Positions 44,481 to 54,115 are shown, numbered from the stretch's first letter. The stretch is DNA of 64,000 bases from M55B112 sp964539395 (GCA_964539395.1 CAZIIU010000004.1:36127-100126), one strand, 5' to 3'. The notes: a model not told the origin generated them from the letters alone. Translations and numbers: made by a program.

Positions 44481-47093
44481 ATGTCAGACCAGCAAGTTAC
44501 GCAAAAGTTTGAGGTAGCCGTTGAGAAGGGTGCCGGGGAGAATGGAGCAGAAAAAGTTAGAAACATGGAAAAGAGGAAAACGTACACAAACGAGGAGGCG
44601 TTCAAATCTTCGCTGGAGTATTTCAATGGTGACGAGCTTGCTGCCAGGGTATGGGTCAACAAGTATGCCCTGAAGGATTCATACGGAAAACTTTATGAAC
44701 AGAATCCTGACGACATGCACCACCGGTTGGCAGCTGAGATTGCACGTATAGAACAGCGTTACCCCAACCCGCTTAAACATGAGGAGTTGTATGAGCTCAT
44801 GAAGGGGTTCAAATACATTGTTCCACAGGGATCACCGATGACCGGTATTGGCAATAATTTTCAGATTGCCAGTCTTTCGAACTGTTTTGTTATAGGTCAT
44901 TCCGGTCCGTCAGATTCCTACGGCGGTATCCTGAAGATTGATCAGGAGCAGGTACAGTTAATGAAACGCCGGGGCGGTGTGGGTCACGATCTCTCACATA
45001 TTCGTCCAACAGGCAGTCCGGTATTAAACAGTGCCCTCACCTCAACAGGTGTCGTACCGTTTATGGAGCGTTATTCAAACTCCACAAGAGAGGTTGCACA
45101 GGATGGCAGAAGAGGTGCATTAATGCTAAGTATATCTATTAAACACCCTGATGCTGAACATTTTATTGATGCGAAACTGGAATCAGGTAAGGTAACCGGA
45201 GCCAATGTGTCGGTTCGGATCGACAATGAATTCATGCAGGCGGTGGTAAATGGAGAGACCTACAGGCAGCAGTATCCGATTGAGTCTGACAAGCCTGTTT
45301 ACACCAAGGAAATTGATGCCGGTAAATTGTGGAAAAAGATTGTTCACAACGCCTGGAAATCGGCCGAACCGGGCATCCTGTTCTGGGATACCATTGCTGG
45401 GGAGTCTGTAGCCGATTGTTATGCTGATAAGGGTTTTCGTACCGTGTCGACCAATCCGTGCGGTGAGATACCCCTCTGTCCTTACGACAGCTGCCGACTG
45501 CTTGCCATCAATCTTTACAACTACGTGGAGGCACCCTTCACCGATAACGCGGTATTTAGCTGGGAGAAATTCAGGAAACATGTACAGTTGGCCCAGCGGA
45601 TGATGGACGATATAATCGACCTTGAACTGGAGAAGGTTGAGGCAATTCTCGGTAAGATCAAGTCGGATCCGGAAGATGAGGAGATCAAGCGTGTAGAGAT
45701 CAATCTATGGGAGAATATTAAAAAGAAAGCTTTAGAAGGAAGGCGAACCGGGGTTGGAATAACTGCTGAAGGCGATATGCTCGCAGCGCTCGGATTAAGG
45801 TACGGTAGTGAAGATGCAATCGATTTCTCTGAGGAGGTGCACAAGACCATTGCAATTGAGGCTTACCGTTCCAGCATGACCATGGCCAAAGAGCGTGGAC
45901 CATTTGAAGTGTTTGATGCGAAGAAGGAGGGTGATAATCCTTTTATCAAAAGGCTCGCCGCTGAAGATGCCATGCTGGTTGAGGATATGAAGAAATATGG
46001 CCGGAGGAACATCTCATTGTTGACCATTGCTCCCACGGGTACAACGAGCCTGATGACGCAGACCACTTCAGGGATCGAACCCGTATTCCTGCCGGTATAT
46101 AAACGAAGGAGAAAGGTGAACCCGAACGATAAGGATGCTACGGTTACTTTTGTGGACGAGGTAGGTGACAGCTGGGAGGAGTACAATGTATTTCACCACA
46201 ATTTTCTGACATGGCTCAAAGTGAACGGCTATAATCCGGAGGAGGTAAAGCGATACGATGACCAGAAGGTGGAAGAACTTGTGAAGGCCTCGCCTTATTA
46301 CAAGGCAACATCGAGCGATGTAGACTGGGTTTCAAAGGTAAAGATGCAGGGCAGGGTACAAAAGTGGGTCGACCATTCGATCAGCGTAACCATCAACCTG
46401 CCTGCTGATGTATCGGAATCGCTTGTAGGTGAATTGTATGTCAAGGCATGGGAGAATGGCTGTAAGGGTGTAACCGTGTACCGCGATGGTTCCCGTTCCG
46501 GAGTATTGGTTGCTTCAACTGACAGGGAGCGGAACAGAGAGACCGCCTTCCCGAAAAAGCGTCCACGGGTATTGGATGCTGATATCCTCAGGTTCAAGAA
46601 TAACGACGAGGAGTGGATCGCATTTATAGGACTGATCGACGGAAGACCTTATGAGATATTTACCGGGAAGAAGGAGGATGACAATTTCCCGATTCCGAAA
46701 AGCATCCGCACCGGCAAGATCATTAAGACCAAGGAGGAGAGCGGTCAGACGAGGTACGATTTTCAATATATTGACAAGTACGGATATAAGGTAACGATGG
46801 GTGGATTGTCGCACCAGTTTAACAGTGAGTTCTGGAACTACGCGAAGCTGATCTCAGGAGTGCTTCGCCATGGGATGCCAATTGTTCACACGGTTGATCT
46901 GATTACTTCGCTGCGGCTCGACAGGGACAATATCAATAACTGGACCGCTGGAGTGGCCAGGGCACTGAAAAAATATATACCCAACGGAACTGAAGTAAAG
47001 GGAAAGTCTTGTGAGGACTGTGGCTCGGAGAGTTTGATATATCAGGAGGGCTGTCTGATCTGTAAAGATTGCGGATCTTCCAAATGCGGGTAG
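44481..47093 (+). CDS. nrdJ: Ribonucleotide reductase class II, adenosylcobalamin-dependent
   Basis: Makes deoxynucleotides in the presence or absence of oxygen, using adenosylcobalamin. The 870 residues carry the active-site motif NPCGE at 325-329 (C327) with the redox pair C135 (SLSNCFV) and C338 (LCPYDSC); the 11-residue spacing from C327 to C338 fits known class II enzymes. The finger-loop region GTTSLMTQTTSGIEPVF is present. The tail ends in a zinc-ribbon (CEDCGS ... CKDCGSSKCG) that re-reduces the active site. No ATP-cone is obvious. The true start may be M29 (MEKRKTY). A terminator follows. Confidence 0.97.
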   Translation: MSDQQVTQKFEVAVEKGAGENGAEKVRNMEKRKTYTNEEAFKSSLEYFNGDELAARVWVNKYALKDSYGKLYEQNPDDMHHRLAAEIARIEQRYPNPLKHEELYELMKGFKYIVPQGSPMTGIGNNFQIASLSNCFVIGHSGPSDSYGGILKIDQEQVQLMKRRGGVGHDLSHIRPTGSPVLNSALTSTGVVPFMERYSNSTREVAQDGRRGALMLSISIKHPDAEHFIDAKLESGKVTGANVSVRIDNEFMQAVVNGETYRQQYPIESDKPVYTKEIDAGKLWKKIVHNAWKSAEPGILFWDTIAGESVADCYADKGFRTVSTNPCGEIPLCPYDSCRLLAINLYNYVEAPFTDNAVFSWEKFRKHVQLAQRMMDDIIDLELEKVEAILGKIKSDPEDEEIKRVEINLWENIKKKALEGRRTGVGITAEGDMLAALGLRYGSEDAIDFSEEVHKTIAIEAYRSSMTMAKERGPFEVFDAKKEGDNPFIKRLAAEDAMLVEDMKKYGRRNISLLTIAPTGTTSLMTQTTSGIEPVFLPVYKRRRKVNPNDKDATVTFVDEVGDSWEEYNVFHHNFLTWLKVNGYNPEEVKRYDDQKVEELVKASPYYKATSSDVDWVSKVKMQGRVQKWVDHSISVTINLPADVSESLVGELYVKAWENGCKGVTVYRDGSRSGVLVASTDRERNRETAFPKKRPRVLDADILRFKNNDEEWIAFIGLIDGRPYEIFTGKKEDDNFPIPKSIRTGKIIKTKEESGQTRYDFQYIDKYGYKVTMGGLSHQFNSEFWNYAKLISGVLRHGMPIVHTVDLITSLRLDRDNINNWTAGVARALKKYIPNGTEVKGKSCEDCGSESLIYQEGCLICKDCGSSKCG

Positions 47094-47117
47094 TAGCAAA
47101 ATATACCGAAATGTCAG

Positions 47118-47140
47118 AGCCGGCGCAAACCGGCTTTGTT
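47118..47140 (+). terminator. Rho-independent terminator after nrdJ
   Basis: Stem AGCCGG (47118-47123), loop CGCAAA, stem CCGGCT (47130-47135), then TTGTT. It lies in the 48-bp gap between nrdJ and the convergent kbl gene. The hairpin also reads on the minus strand and could serve both genes. Confidence 0.7.
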
Positions 47141-47141
47141 A

Positions 47142-48329
47142 TTAAATGACCTTTAGTTTTTTTCCTGCTTTCTTAAAGGCGTTTAGAGCTTTTTCAAGTT
47201 GTTCCCTGGTGTGCGCGGCAGAGAGCTGTACACGGATCCTGGCTTCCCCTTTTGGTACCACGGGGAAGTAAAACCCGATCACATAAATCCCTTCGTCGAG
47301 AAGCATCGCTGCAAATTCCTGCGACAGCTTCGCATCATAAAGCATCACCGCGCAGATGGCAGATGCCGTGGGTTTAATGTCGAATCCTGCTGCTTTCATC
47401 TCTTTTATGAAGTACCCGGTATTGGCATGTAGCCGTTCCTGAAGTGCAGAGGTTTCCGACATCATATCGAACATCCGGATCCCGGCTCCTACAACTGCGG
47501 GCGGCAGGGAATTGGAGAAGAGATAGGGTCGGGAACGTTGCCGGAGCATCTCTATGATCTCCCGGTGGCCCGTTGTAAATCCACCGATTGCACCACCAAA
47601 GGCCTTGCCGAGCGTTCCTGTAATAATATCTACTTTTCCACGGCAGTTGAAAAGTTCAGTAACTCCCCTGCCTGTCTTGCCGACTACTCCGTGGGAATGA
47701 CACTCATCCACCATTACCAGCGCGTCATATTTCTCTGCCAGCAACAGCATCTTATCCAATGGTGCCACATTGCCATCCATCGAGAATACACCATCGGTTA
47801 CGATGATCCTGAAACGCTGTGCCTGTGCTTCTTTCAATTGATTCTCGAGATCGGCCATATCGGCATTTTTGTACCTGTAACGTTGTGCCTTGCATAGGCG
47901 CACTCCATCGATAATGGAGGCGTGGTTGAGCGCATCGGAGATGATCGCATCCTCTTCGGTAAGCAGGGGTTCAAAGACACCCCCATTGGCATCGAAGGCA
48001 GCGGCATAGAGGATCGTGTCGTCGGTACCGAAGAATTCCGCGATCTTCTTTTCGAGTGTTTTGTGAAGGTCCTGTGTACCACAGATAAACCGAACCGATG
48101 ACATGCCGAAACCGTGACTGTCGAGTGCCTGTTTGGCAGCTCTGATCAGCTCAGGGTGGTTTGAGAGACCGAGGTAGTTGTTGGCGCAGAAATTAAGTAC
48201 TGTTTTACCGGAGCTCACTGTTATTTCGGTATCCTGGGGAGAGGTAATGATCCGTTCATTTTTGTAGAGGCCCGCCTCTTTGATGGCATTGATCTCCTTC
48301 TGCAGGTATTCCTTTATTTTTCCGTACAT
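47142..48329 (-). CDS. kbl: 2-amino-3-ketobutyrate coenzyme A ligase (glycine C-acetyltransferase)
   Basis: PLP enzyme of the alpha-oxoamine synthase family (395 residues). It splits 2-amino-3-ketobutyrate with CoA into glycine and acetyl-CoA. Motifs are NFCANNYLGLSNHPEL, VRFICGTQDLH, MVDECHSHGVVGKTG and the PLP-lysine segment GTLGKAFGG. It lies 11 bp after tdh, whose product is its substrate, giving the full threonine-to-glycine route. Confidence 0.96.
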   Translation of the reverse strand: MYGKIKEYLQKEINAIKEAGLYKNERIITSPQDTEITVSSGKTVLNFCANNYLGLSNHPELIRAAKQALDSHGFGMSSVRFICGTQDLHKTLEKKIAEFFGTDDTILYAAAFDANGGVFEPLLTEEDAIISDALNHASIIDGVRLCKAQRYRYKNADMADLENQLKEAQAQRFRIIVTDGVFSMDGNVAPLDKMLLLAEKYDALVMVDECHSHGVVGKTGRGVTELFNCRGKVDIITGTLGKAFGGAIGGFTTGHREIIEMLRQRSRPYLFSNSLPPAVVGAGIRMFDMMSETSALQERLHANTGYFIKEMKAAGFDIKPTASAICAVMLYDAKLSQEFAAMLLDEGIYVIGFYFPVVPKGEARIRVQLSAAHTREQLEKALNAFKKAGKKLKVI

Positions 48330-48340
48330 GATTCTATGTA

Positions 48341-49294
48341 TTATTGGATTAACTTTTTCCTGATTTCGTCGAGCATGATCTTCGTCATCTTTTCCAGGTC
48401 ATATTTATTGTTGTACTTCCAGTCGATCCGTGCTATAGAATCGTCAACGCTTTGTGGCCATGATTCGGCAATCTGTTGCCGGAAGTCGGGTTTGTAGGTG
48501 ATTTTAAAACCTGGGATGTGTTTTTGTATCTCTTTGGCGATCTCACCAGGTGAAGTGCTGAAACCTCCCAGGTTGTAGCTGTTGTGGATGGTTAGTCTGG
48601 TGCGTTCGGCCTCCATAAGGTCAATCGTTGCCTTGATAGCATCGGGCATGAAGAGCATCGGAAGGGAGGTCCCGGACTGCAGGAACGATTCGTAACGGCC
48701 CGTACGGATCGCTTCGTAGAAGATTTCCACAGCATAGTCGGTAGTTCCGCCACCCGGTTCGGTTTTGTAGCTGATCAGTCCGGGATAGCGCAGGCTCCTT
48801 ACATCGACGCCAAATTTACTGTAGTAATAGTCGCACCACCGTTCCCCGGCCAGTTTGGAGATGCCATAAACGGTAATTGGCTCCATAACCGTGAGTTGCG
48901 GTGTGTTCACCCGGGGGGTTGTGGGACCGAACACTGCGATAGAGCTGGGCCAGAAGACCTTTTTTACATCATTCACCATGCGTGCCACCTCCAGGATATT
49001 CATCAGGCTGTCCATATTGATATTCCAGGCCTGTATCGGCAGTTTTTCGGCATTTCCCGAAAGGACGGCCGCCAGGTGATAGATCTGGGTGATCTTATGG
49101 CGGATGATGAAATGAATCAGCTGTTTGTCGTCCATGACATCCAGCACCTGGAAGGGGCCACCTTCTGTAATATCCTTTGACGGGGTTTTGATATCTGTTC
49201 CCCAGACGTTTACCGCGCCATAGATCTTTCTTAGTTCAACGATCAGCTCCGAACCGATCTGTCCGGCAGCCCCGATCACCATAATTTTTTCCAT
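48341..49294 (-). CDS. tdh: L-threonine 3-dehydrogenase, short-chain (SDR) type
   Basis: NAD-dependent extended SDR enzyme (317 residues from ATG 49294). It oxidises threonine to 2-amino-3-ketobutyrate. Motifs are MVIGAAGQIGSELIVELR, IYHLAAVLSG and the YGISK catalytic Tyr-Lys site in ITVYGISKLAGERWCDYY. This is the epimerase-like TDH found in Bacteroidota and some archaea, unrelated to zinc TDH. The longer frame to 49333 adds 13 residues before the Rossmann strand and is rejected. It is cotranscribed with kbl. Confidence 0.92.
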   Translation of the reverse strand: MEKIMVIGAAGQIGSELIVELRKIYGAVNVWGTDIKTPSKDITEGGPFQVLDVMDDKQLIHFIIRHKITQIYHLAAVLSGNAEKLPIQAWNINMDSLMNILEVARMVNDVKKVFWPSSIAVFGPTTPRVNTPQLTVMEPITVYGISKLAGERWCDYYYSKFGVDVRSLRYPGLISYKTEPGGGTTDYAVEIFYEAIRTGRYESFLQSGTSLPMLFMPDAIKATIDLMEAERTRLTIHNSYNLGGFSTSPGEIAKEIQKHIPGFKITYKPDFRQQIAESWPQSVDDSIARIDWKYNNKYDLEKMTKIMLDEIRKKLIQ

Positions 49295-49420
49295 GCGTTG
49301 CACTGTAAATTCTTTACTGCGAAAATAGAACAAAGTACGGGCTTAAAAAATGATGTGAAACATGGAAATGGAAATTCCTGCAAGTGAAAAGACGAAATTC
49401 CGTTTTCCTGAAATACTGGT

Positions 49421-51115
49421 TTATCGCATCCGGATGATTGTATATTCGGCATTTGAAAACAGTATATCCCAGGTGGTGGTTGTTTCGGCAAAGAGTACTG
49501 CGTGGGTGAAGTTGTATTGTTCCTGTAATTCTTTCAGCCTTTTGTCATTGAGGAAGGTGTAGTTATTGATCATCAGGGGTTCATTTTCAAATCCTGATCT
49601 GTTCAGTGGTTGCGGTGAGCCATAGCAGTTCCTGATTCGCTTATACCACTCCAGCATGGTCTGGTCGGTAAAGGGAAAGCATTTGAAGTCGGCCACAATG
49701 GCCCGCTCAGCCGACAGGCGAAAGAAGCCGAAATTGTGTGGGGTAAGGAAGACCGCATCGGCCGGGGTGTTCTGTTTGGCGAATTCTGCGATTTCAGCAG
49801 CCTGCTCACCGGGGATGGAAACGATCTCATGGGAGAGGAGTGTTTTGTTACCGGTTTGACCAGCGCTCCCCGGTGAGAACCGGCCCCTGGCGAATAGTGC
49901 AACGATAATCAGCAATACTGCTGCACCTGTCATTTTCCTGTACCCTTTTCTCTCCGGTGTTTTGGTGAAGTATTGAACCATGAAACCAGCAAGGAAGATC
50001 AGCCCGGTCCATTTAAAGAGGTAAAGCAGGCGGAAGGTTTGCGCCATGGCGGCCAGGCGCAGTGGAATGATCTCGACAAACAGGTAACCGCTGATACAGG
50101 CTGCCAGGATAGAGAGATTGAGGATCAGAACGAAAAAACTGTTGTATTTGTTGGTTGTTTTCCCAAGGTCATGCCAGGCATAGCTGAAGGCGAGGAGAAA
50201 GAGCAAGAACAAAAGGTAATGGGTTGCCGGGAAACTGCCGGGGATGTAATGGTGCGGATGGCGGAAATGGCCGATGATGTGGATGAACTCCCTTGTGTTG
50301 AGCTGGAAGTGCTGGTTGAGTTGGGGGAGGATCGACAGCAGGGCAAAGACGGTAAGCAGCAGAGCCGATATGATGAGTTTGACTGCTAAGGGCCTAAGCC
50401 TGTTTTTTTGAGACCGTTCTTCCTGAATCTGCTCCTTATACATCAGCTCAGCGACGATCCAGGCAAAGAGCACCAGTGCCATTGTTTCGAGCCCGAACAG
50501 GGGATGGACCAGTGAGGCTGCCCCCCCTGCCAGCATGGCCCATGCAATTCTTTTTCGTATGGAAAGAAAGACCGCCAGCATTATAAAGGGGGCTGCAAGG
50601 GAGGATGGGATGAGGTAGGTTACAAAGATGTTGGGTGATGCCCCGAGGTGAAAGGTGGGAACCAGCATAACGAGTGCTGAAGCAATGAGGGCCTTCAGGT
50701 TGGTTCTAAACAGATCGGAATGGAAAGAATCGCGGCAAAGTGTGGCAGGTTGCGGCAGAAACAGGGCTCTAGCGGTAAGGAATGTAACCAGGGAGATAGC
50801 GGCATTCAGGATGACTGTGAAGATAAAGAACAGCAGAGGCAGGTTTTCGGGTGAGTTGGTAAATAACCTGATAAACCGGATGTAGTTGGTGCGGACGGCT
50901 GATTCCAGTGCAGCATTTACAAAGAAATCATGTTGCAGGTAGGAGCTTTCAAATGACCTGTAGATCAGCGGTAGTTGCTCCACCTGGTCCTCGTATCCGA
51001 ATCCGTTGTAAGAGACGAGCGTGCGAATGATCCCGAAGAGGATGGACAGCAGGATGAATAGTGCGGGTTTTTTTCCGGAGACAGCCAGTAAAGCATTGAG
51101 TAGAGATTTGCCCAT
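49421..51115 (-). CDS. Multi-pass membrane protein, DUF6798-like/GT-C-like
   Basis: A 564-residue protein with about ten hydrophobic segments and a soluble C-terminal domain. The first extracytoplasmic loop after the first helix carries YEDQVEQLPLIYRSFESSY, an acidic patch reminiscent of GT-C enzymes. The C-terminal domain has TPADAVFLTPHNFGFFRL, ERAIVADFKCFPFTD and EWYKRIR, features of DUF6798 proteins. It could be a polyprenyl-phosphate-dependent glycosyltransferase. It is 63 bp downstream of the polyprenyl-type GT2 gene, which makes a lipid-linked sugar donor, so the pairing fits. The assignment is based on pattern, not proof. Confidence 0.75.
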   Translation of the reverse strand: MGKSLLNALLAVSGKKPALFILLSILFGIIRTLVSYNGFGYEDQVEQLPLIYRSFESSYLQHDFFVNAALESAVRTNYIRFIRLFTNSPENLPLLFFIFTVILNAAISLVTFLTARALFLPQPATLCRDSFHSDLFRTNLKALIASALVMLVPTFHLGASPNIFVTYLIPSSLAAPFIMLAVFLSIRKRIAWAMLAGGAASLVHPLFGLETMALVLFAWIVAELMYKEQIQEERSQKNRLRPLAVKLIISALLLTVFALLSILPQLNQHFQLNTREFIHIIGHFRHPHHYIPGSFPATHYLLFLLFLLAFSYAWHDLGKTTNKYNSFFVLILNLSILAACISGYLFVEIIPLRLAAMAQTFRLLYLFKWTGLIFLAGFMVQYFTKTPERKGYRKMTGAAVLLIIVALFARGRFSPGSAGQTGNKTLLSHEIVSIPGEQAAEIAEFAKQNTPADAVFLTPHNFGFFRLSAERAIVADFKCFPFTDQTMLEWYKRIRNCYGSPQPLNRSGFENEPLMINNYTFLNDKRLKELQEQYNFTHAVLFAETTTTWDILFSNAEYTIIRMR

Positions 51116-51178
51116 TACAGATCTTGTTTTTCGGGGGTTATTACCCGACCTGGTTTTAAGTATAAAGGTTCATGGGGT

Positions 51179-52120
51179 TTATTCATTGTAAATTTCGTCG
51201 ATAATATAGAATGGACGTTTTTTTACTTCGAAATAGATCCGGCCGATATACTCCCCGATCACACCCAGCATTATCATGATGACACCTCCGAGAAAAAAGA
51301 CACCTACAGCCAGGGATGCCAGTCCGGGTGTATCGGCAGCATAATGCCCCAGGAATTTAAAATCAAAGATCCGGTGGATTACAAAAAAAAGTCCGACGAA
51401 AAAAGAGGGGATCGCGATCAGAAAGCCGAGATAGGTAGCGATCCGCAGTGGAAATGTGGAGAAATCGAGGAGTCCGTCGAGCGCCAGCTTTAATAGTTTC
51501 CTGAAGGTGTATTTTACCTCACCTGCTGCTCTTTCGGCCCTTTCATATTCCACACCGATCTGTTTAAACCCGGCGTATGCACGGAGTCCCCTGACAAACC
51601 GACTGTGCTCAGTCATGTCGTTGTTCATCACCTGCACCACTTTACGGTCCATCACACAGAAATCGCCCGAATCGAGAGGAATACTGATATTGCTGATCAT
51701 TCCGAGGAGCCTGTAAAAGATTTTATAGGCGGTCCTTTTAAAGAGAGGTTCTTTGCGGCTTTTCCGGATGGCGTATACCACCTGGTAGCCTTCCCGCCAT
51801 TTCTCCAGGAACCGTGGCAGCTCTTCCGGCGGATCCTGCAGGTCACCATCCATGATTACTACTGCGTCGCCCTTAGCATGTCTGATGCCTGCAGAGATGG
51901 CAGCCTGGTGACCAAAATTGCGACTGAGCCGGATGGTTTTAATCTGTTTATCCTTTCTGCAGAGGTCCTTCAAGAGCTGCAGGGTATGATCGATGGAGCC
52001 ATCGTCGACAAAAATGATCTCGTACGATTCTTCCCAGAGCATGGCTGCCTCGCTGAGGCGTTTGTAGAGGCGGGGTACATTCTCCTCCTCATTAAACAGT
52101 GGTATAACGATCGATATCAT
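51179..52120 (-). CDS. Family 2 glycosyltransferase, polyprenyl-phosphate sugar synthase type (DPM1/ArnC/GtrB-like)
   Basis: GT2 enzyme of 313 residues. It has ISIVIPLFNEEENVPRLYKR, a DDGSIDHTL motif and the metal-binding region VIMDGDLQDPPEELP. Two C-terminal membrane helices (IATYLGFLIAIPSFFVGLFF and GLASLAVGVFFLGGVIMIM) and the GEYIGRIYFEVKKRP tail match enzymes that load a sugar on polyprenyl phosphate. Sugar unknown. It lies 1 bp after the oxidoreductase gene and 63 bp before the membrane protein gene, one likely operon. Confidence 0.92.
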   Translation of the reverse strand: MISIVIPLFNEEENVPRLYKRLSEAAMLWEESYEIIFVDDGSIDHTLQLLKDLCRKDKQIKTIRLSRNFGHQAAISAGIRHAKGDAVVIMDGDLQDPPEELPRFLEKWREGYQVVYAIRKSRKEPLFKRTAYKIFYRLLGMISNISIPLDSGDFCVMDRKVVQVMNNDMTEHSRFVRGLRAYAGFKQIGVEYERAERAAGEVKYTFRKLLKLALDGLLDFSTFPLRIATYLGFLIAIPSFFVGLFFVIHRIFDFKFLGHYAADTPGLASLAVGVFFLGGVIMIMLGVIGEYIGRIYFEVKKRPFYIIDEIYNE

Positions 52121-52121
52121 T

Positions 52122-53510
52122 TTAAAAACCTATTTTACCTGACAAAGAATTGGTCTTTTTTGGGATCTTGGTGGGGATTCCAATGCATTTCAATGCCTCA
52201 GCGGCAATCTTTATTGAATTGTTCGTACTTCTCTCATCGGGGTATACATGGCTCATATTGGCGATGTAGAGGTTGCTGACTTCACTTTTACAATCGGGCA
52301 CCTTAGCTGAAAAACCCAGATCGCACACAGTCGCGGCCGTGTTGGTTCTGAATACAAAGCTATTCTTTATTATACTCTTGTCAAAACCGGGATAGATCTC
52401 CGGCAGGTATTCAACCATCATTTCCATGATCTCCTTTTCGGTCATGCAGGCGATCTCTTCTTCACCGGCGAAGTACCTTGAGAGATAGGCAATGTGGCTG
52501 CCATTGTATTCGTTTTCAGCAACGAAATTGGTATGTTCGATGATACCACCAAACGGAATGTCCTCGTCGGCTATGTTGAGCCAGTAGTTATCGCTGAGGG
52601 ACCGGGTAAGTTCCAGAACGACGCACACAGCACCGAAATACCTGATCCTGCTAAGACGTTGGGCCAGTTGCGGGTGTGCTTTTTCGAGTAGCCGGGACAG
52701 GCTGGTGCCGGGGATGGTGAAGAGGAAATCTTTTCCTTCAAGGCTTTTTTGCGGGGTTGTGACGGAGGTAACCCTGTTGTTTTCGAAGTTGATTTTGTTG
52801 ACCGGGGTATTCGGAACCAGTTCGACATTCATCTGTGCCAACTTATCGAGTAGTGTGTCGAGCAACAGCTGCAGGCTCCCTTCGATGTACCCCAGCCGTT
52901 CATCGCCGCTTCTGCGGGAATTCATTCGCTGGCGCATTCTGCCGATCATCCAGGAGAGAGGGACCTCGGAAGCGTGAGGGCCGAATTTGATCTTTAGCAA
53001 GGGAGCCCAGAGGGAGGTTGTTGTTCTTTTTCCTGCCCATTTTCTGAGCCAGTTGATGCAGGGGACATCTTCGTTATTCTTCCAGTTGGCCAGCTTGGCG
53101 AGGTACAGGCTTGTAAGGCCGAAGCGAATCTTGCCGAGTGGACCGACAGGTTTAAACCGCATCAGGTCGCCGGGCGAATTGAAGGGATAGATTTTCCCTT
53201 GCCGGTAGACACCCATGGTTGTTTTGCGGTAGAAGAGTCTTTCTTTAAGTCCGAGTTCACTGATCAGCCAGTGCAGTTCACGGTCGTGCGTGAAGAAATG
53301 GTGGTAGTAGTATTCCAGCCTGTTTCCAGCGATTTTAAAGGTGCTGAGGAGTCCGCCGAAACTATTGCCGGCTTCAATTATGGTGACCTTTTTCCCGGCG
53401 GAAGCGGCCATGTAGGCTGCGCTCAGTCCGGTGATCCCACCACCGATGATGACCAGGTCGGGGGAGCGATCCCCCGTGTAATTTATATTTGTACTGATTT
53501 TTTCGGCCAA
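52122..53510 (-). CDS. FAD-dependent oxidoreductase (protoporphyrinogen oxidase/UDP-galactopyranose mutase-like)
   Basis: A 462-residue flavoprotein of the amine-oxidase/phytoene-desaturase group. The FAD-binding motif is LVIIGGGITGLSAAYMAAS, followed by IEAGNSFGGLLSTF; a late segment (NLYIANMSHVYPDERSTNNS) closes the FAD site. Possible activities are oxidation of a polyprenyl- or sugar-linked substrate, or a mutase; none can be chosen from sequence. The start is a TTG at 53510, with no in-frame ATG between the upstream stop and the Rossmann strand. It heads the group with the GT2 and DUF6798-like genes and lies 51 bp after mrpG. Confidence 0.85.
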   Translation of the reverse strand: MAEKISTNINYTGDRSPDLVIIGGGITGLSAAYMAASAGKKVTIIEAGNSFGGLLSTFKIAGNRLEYYYHHFFTHDRELHWLISELGLKERLFYRKTTMGVYRQGKIYPFNSPGDLMRFKPVGPLGKIRFGLTSLYLAKLANWKNNEDVPCINWLRKWAGKRTTTSLWAPLLKIKFGPHASEVPLSWMIGRMRQRMNSRRSGDERLGYIEGSLQLLLDTLLDKLAQMNVELVPNTPVNKINFENNRVTSVTTPQKSLEGKDFLFTIPGTSLSRLLEKAHPQLAQRLSRIRYFGAVCVVLELTRSLSDNYWLNIADEDIPFGGIIEHTNFVAENEYNGSHIAYLSRYFAGEEEIACMTEKEIMEMMVEYLPEIYPGFDKSIIKNSFVFRTNTAATVCDLGFSAKVPDCKSEVSNLYIANMSHVYPDERSTNNSIKIAAEALKCIGIPTKIPKKTNSLSGKIGF

Positions 53511-53561
53511 TGAGTTTGGGTTTATACGATTGAAATTATGAGGTTCAGGTACTGGTTTTTA

Positions 53562-53843
53562 CTATACTCTTTTCCTGTCCCGGTCGGCTCGGGCGATGGA
53601 GTGTGCGGCGAGTGGGGCGGTGAGATAGATGAATGTGATTACCAGGAATGCCTTGAAATATACGAGCGGGGTGTTGAAGAACAATCCCACGCCAAGGAGG
53701 ATCAGGAGCAGTCCGAAGGAGGTTGCTTTGGTGGTGGCATGGATCCAGCTGAGCATATCGGGGAAACGGAGGGTACCAATGGCCGCCAGCAAAATAAACG
53801 CGGAGCCTGTAATAAGAAAAAAAGAAATCACTATTGTCATCAT
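53562..53843 (-). CDS. mrpG: Na+/H+ antiporter subunit G
   Basis: Small three-helix membrane subunit (93 residues) of the Mrp complex. It shows LITGSAFILLAAIGTLRFPDMLSWIHA, where RFPD and the HATTKA stretch are typical of MrpG. It is the last gene of the operon and overlaps mrpF by 4 bp. Confidence 0.92.
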   Translation of the reverse strand: MMTIVISFFLITGSAFILLAAIGTLRFPDMLSWIHATTKATSFGLLLILLGVGLFFNTPLVYFKAFLVITFIYLTAPLAAHSIARADRDRKRV

Positions 53844-54115
53844 CCTTTTTGGTTTAAGTAGGTTGATATTGCCACTGTACCTATGAATGCAACCAGGGCA
53901 ATTACTATGGGTATGTCGAAATATATTGCGTTTTTGTCATACACGCTGTAGAGCAGTATAAAACCGACAACTGTAAGTGTGATCAGGTCAAATGCAACGA
54001 CCCGGTCGGCTACACCGGGTCCTTTGGCCAGCCTGATGAAACCGATTATAAGTGCTGCCATGAGAAGAGCCATGGAAATGATTATCACTGTATGGGGAAT
54101 TTGAACACCCATCAC
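53840..54115 (-). CDS. mrpF: Na+/H+ antiporter subunit F
   Basis: A 91-residue, three-helix subunit. The conserved RLAKGPGVADRVVAFD stretch after the first helix identifies MrpF. It overlaps mrpE and mrpG by 4 bp each, a sign of tight translational coupling. Confidence 0.93.
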   Translation of the reverse strand: MMGVQIPHTVIIISMALLMAALIIGFIRLAKGPGVADRVVAFDLITLTVVGFILLYSVYDKNAIYFDIPIVIALVAFIGTVAISTYLNQKG

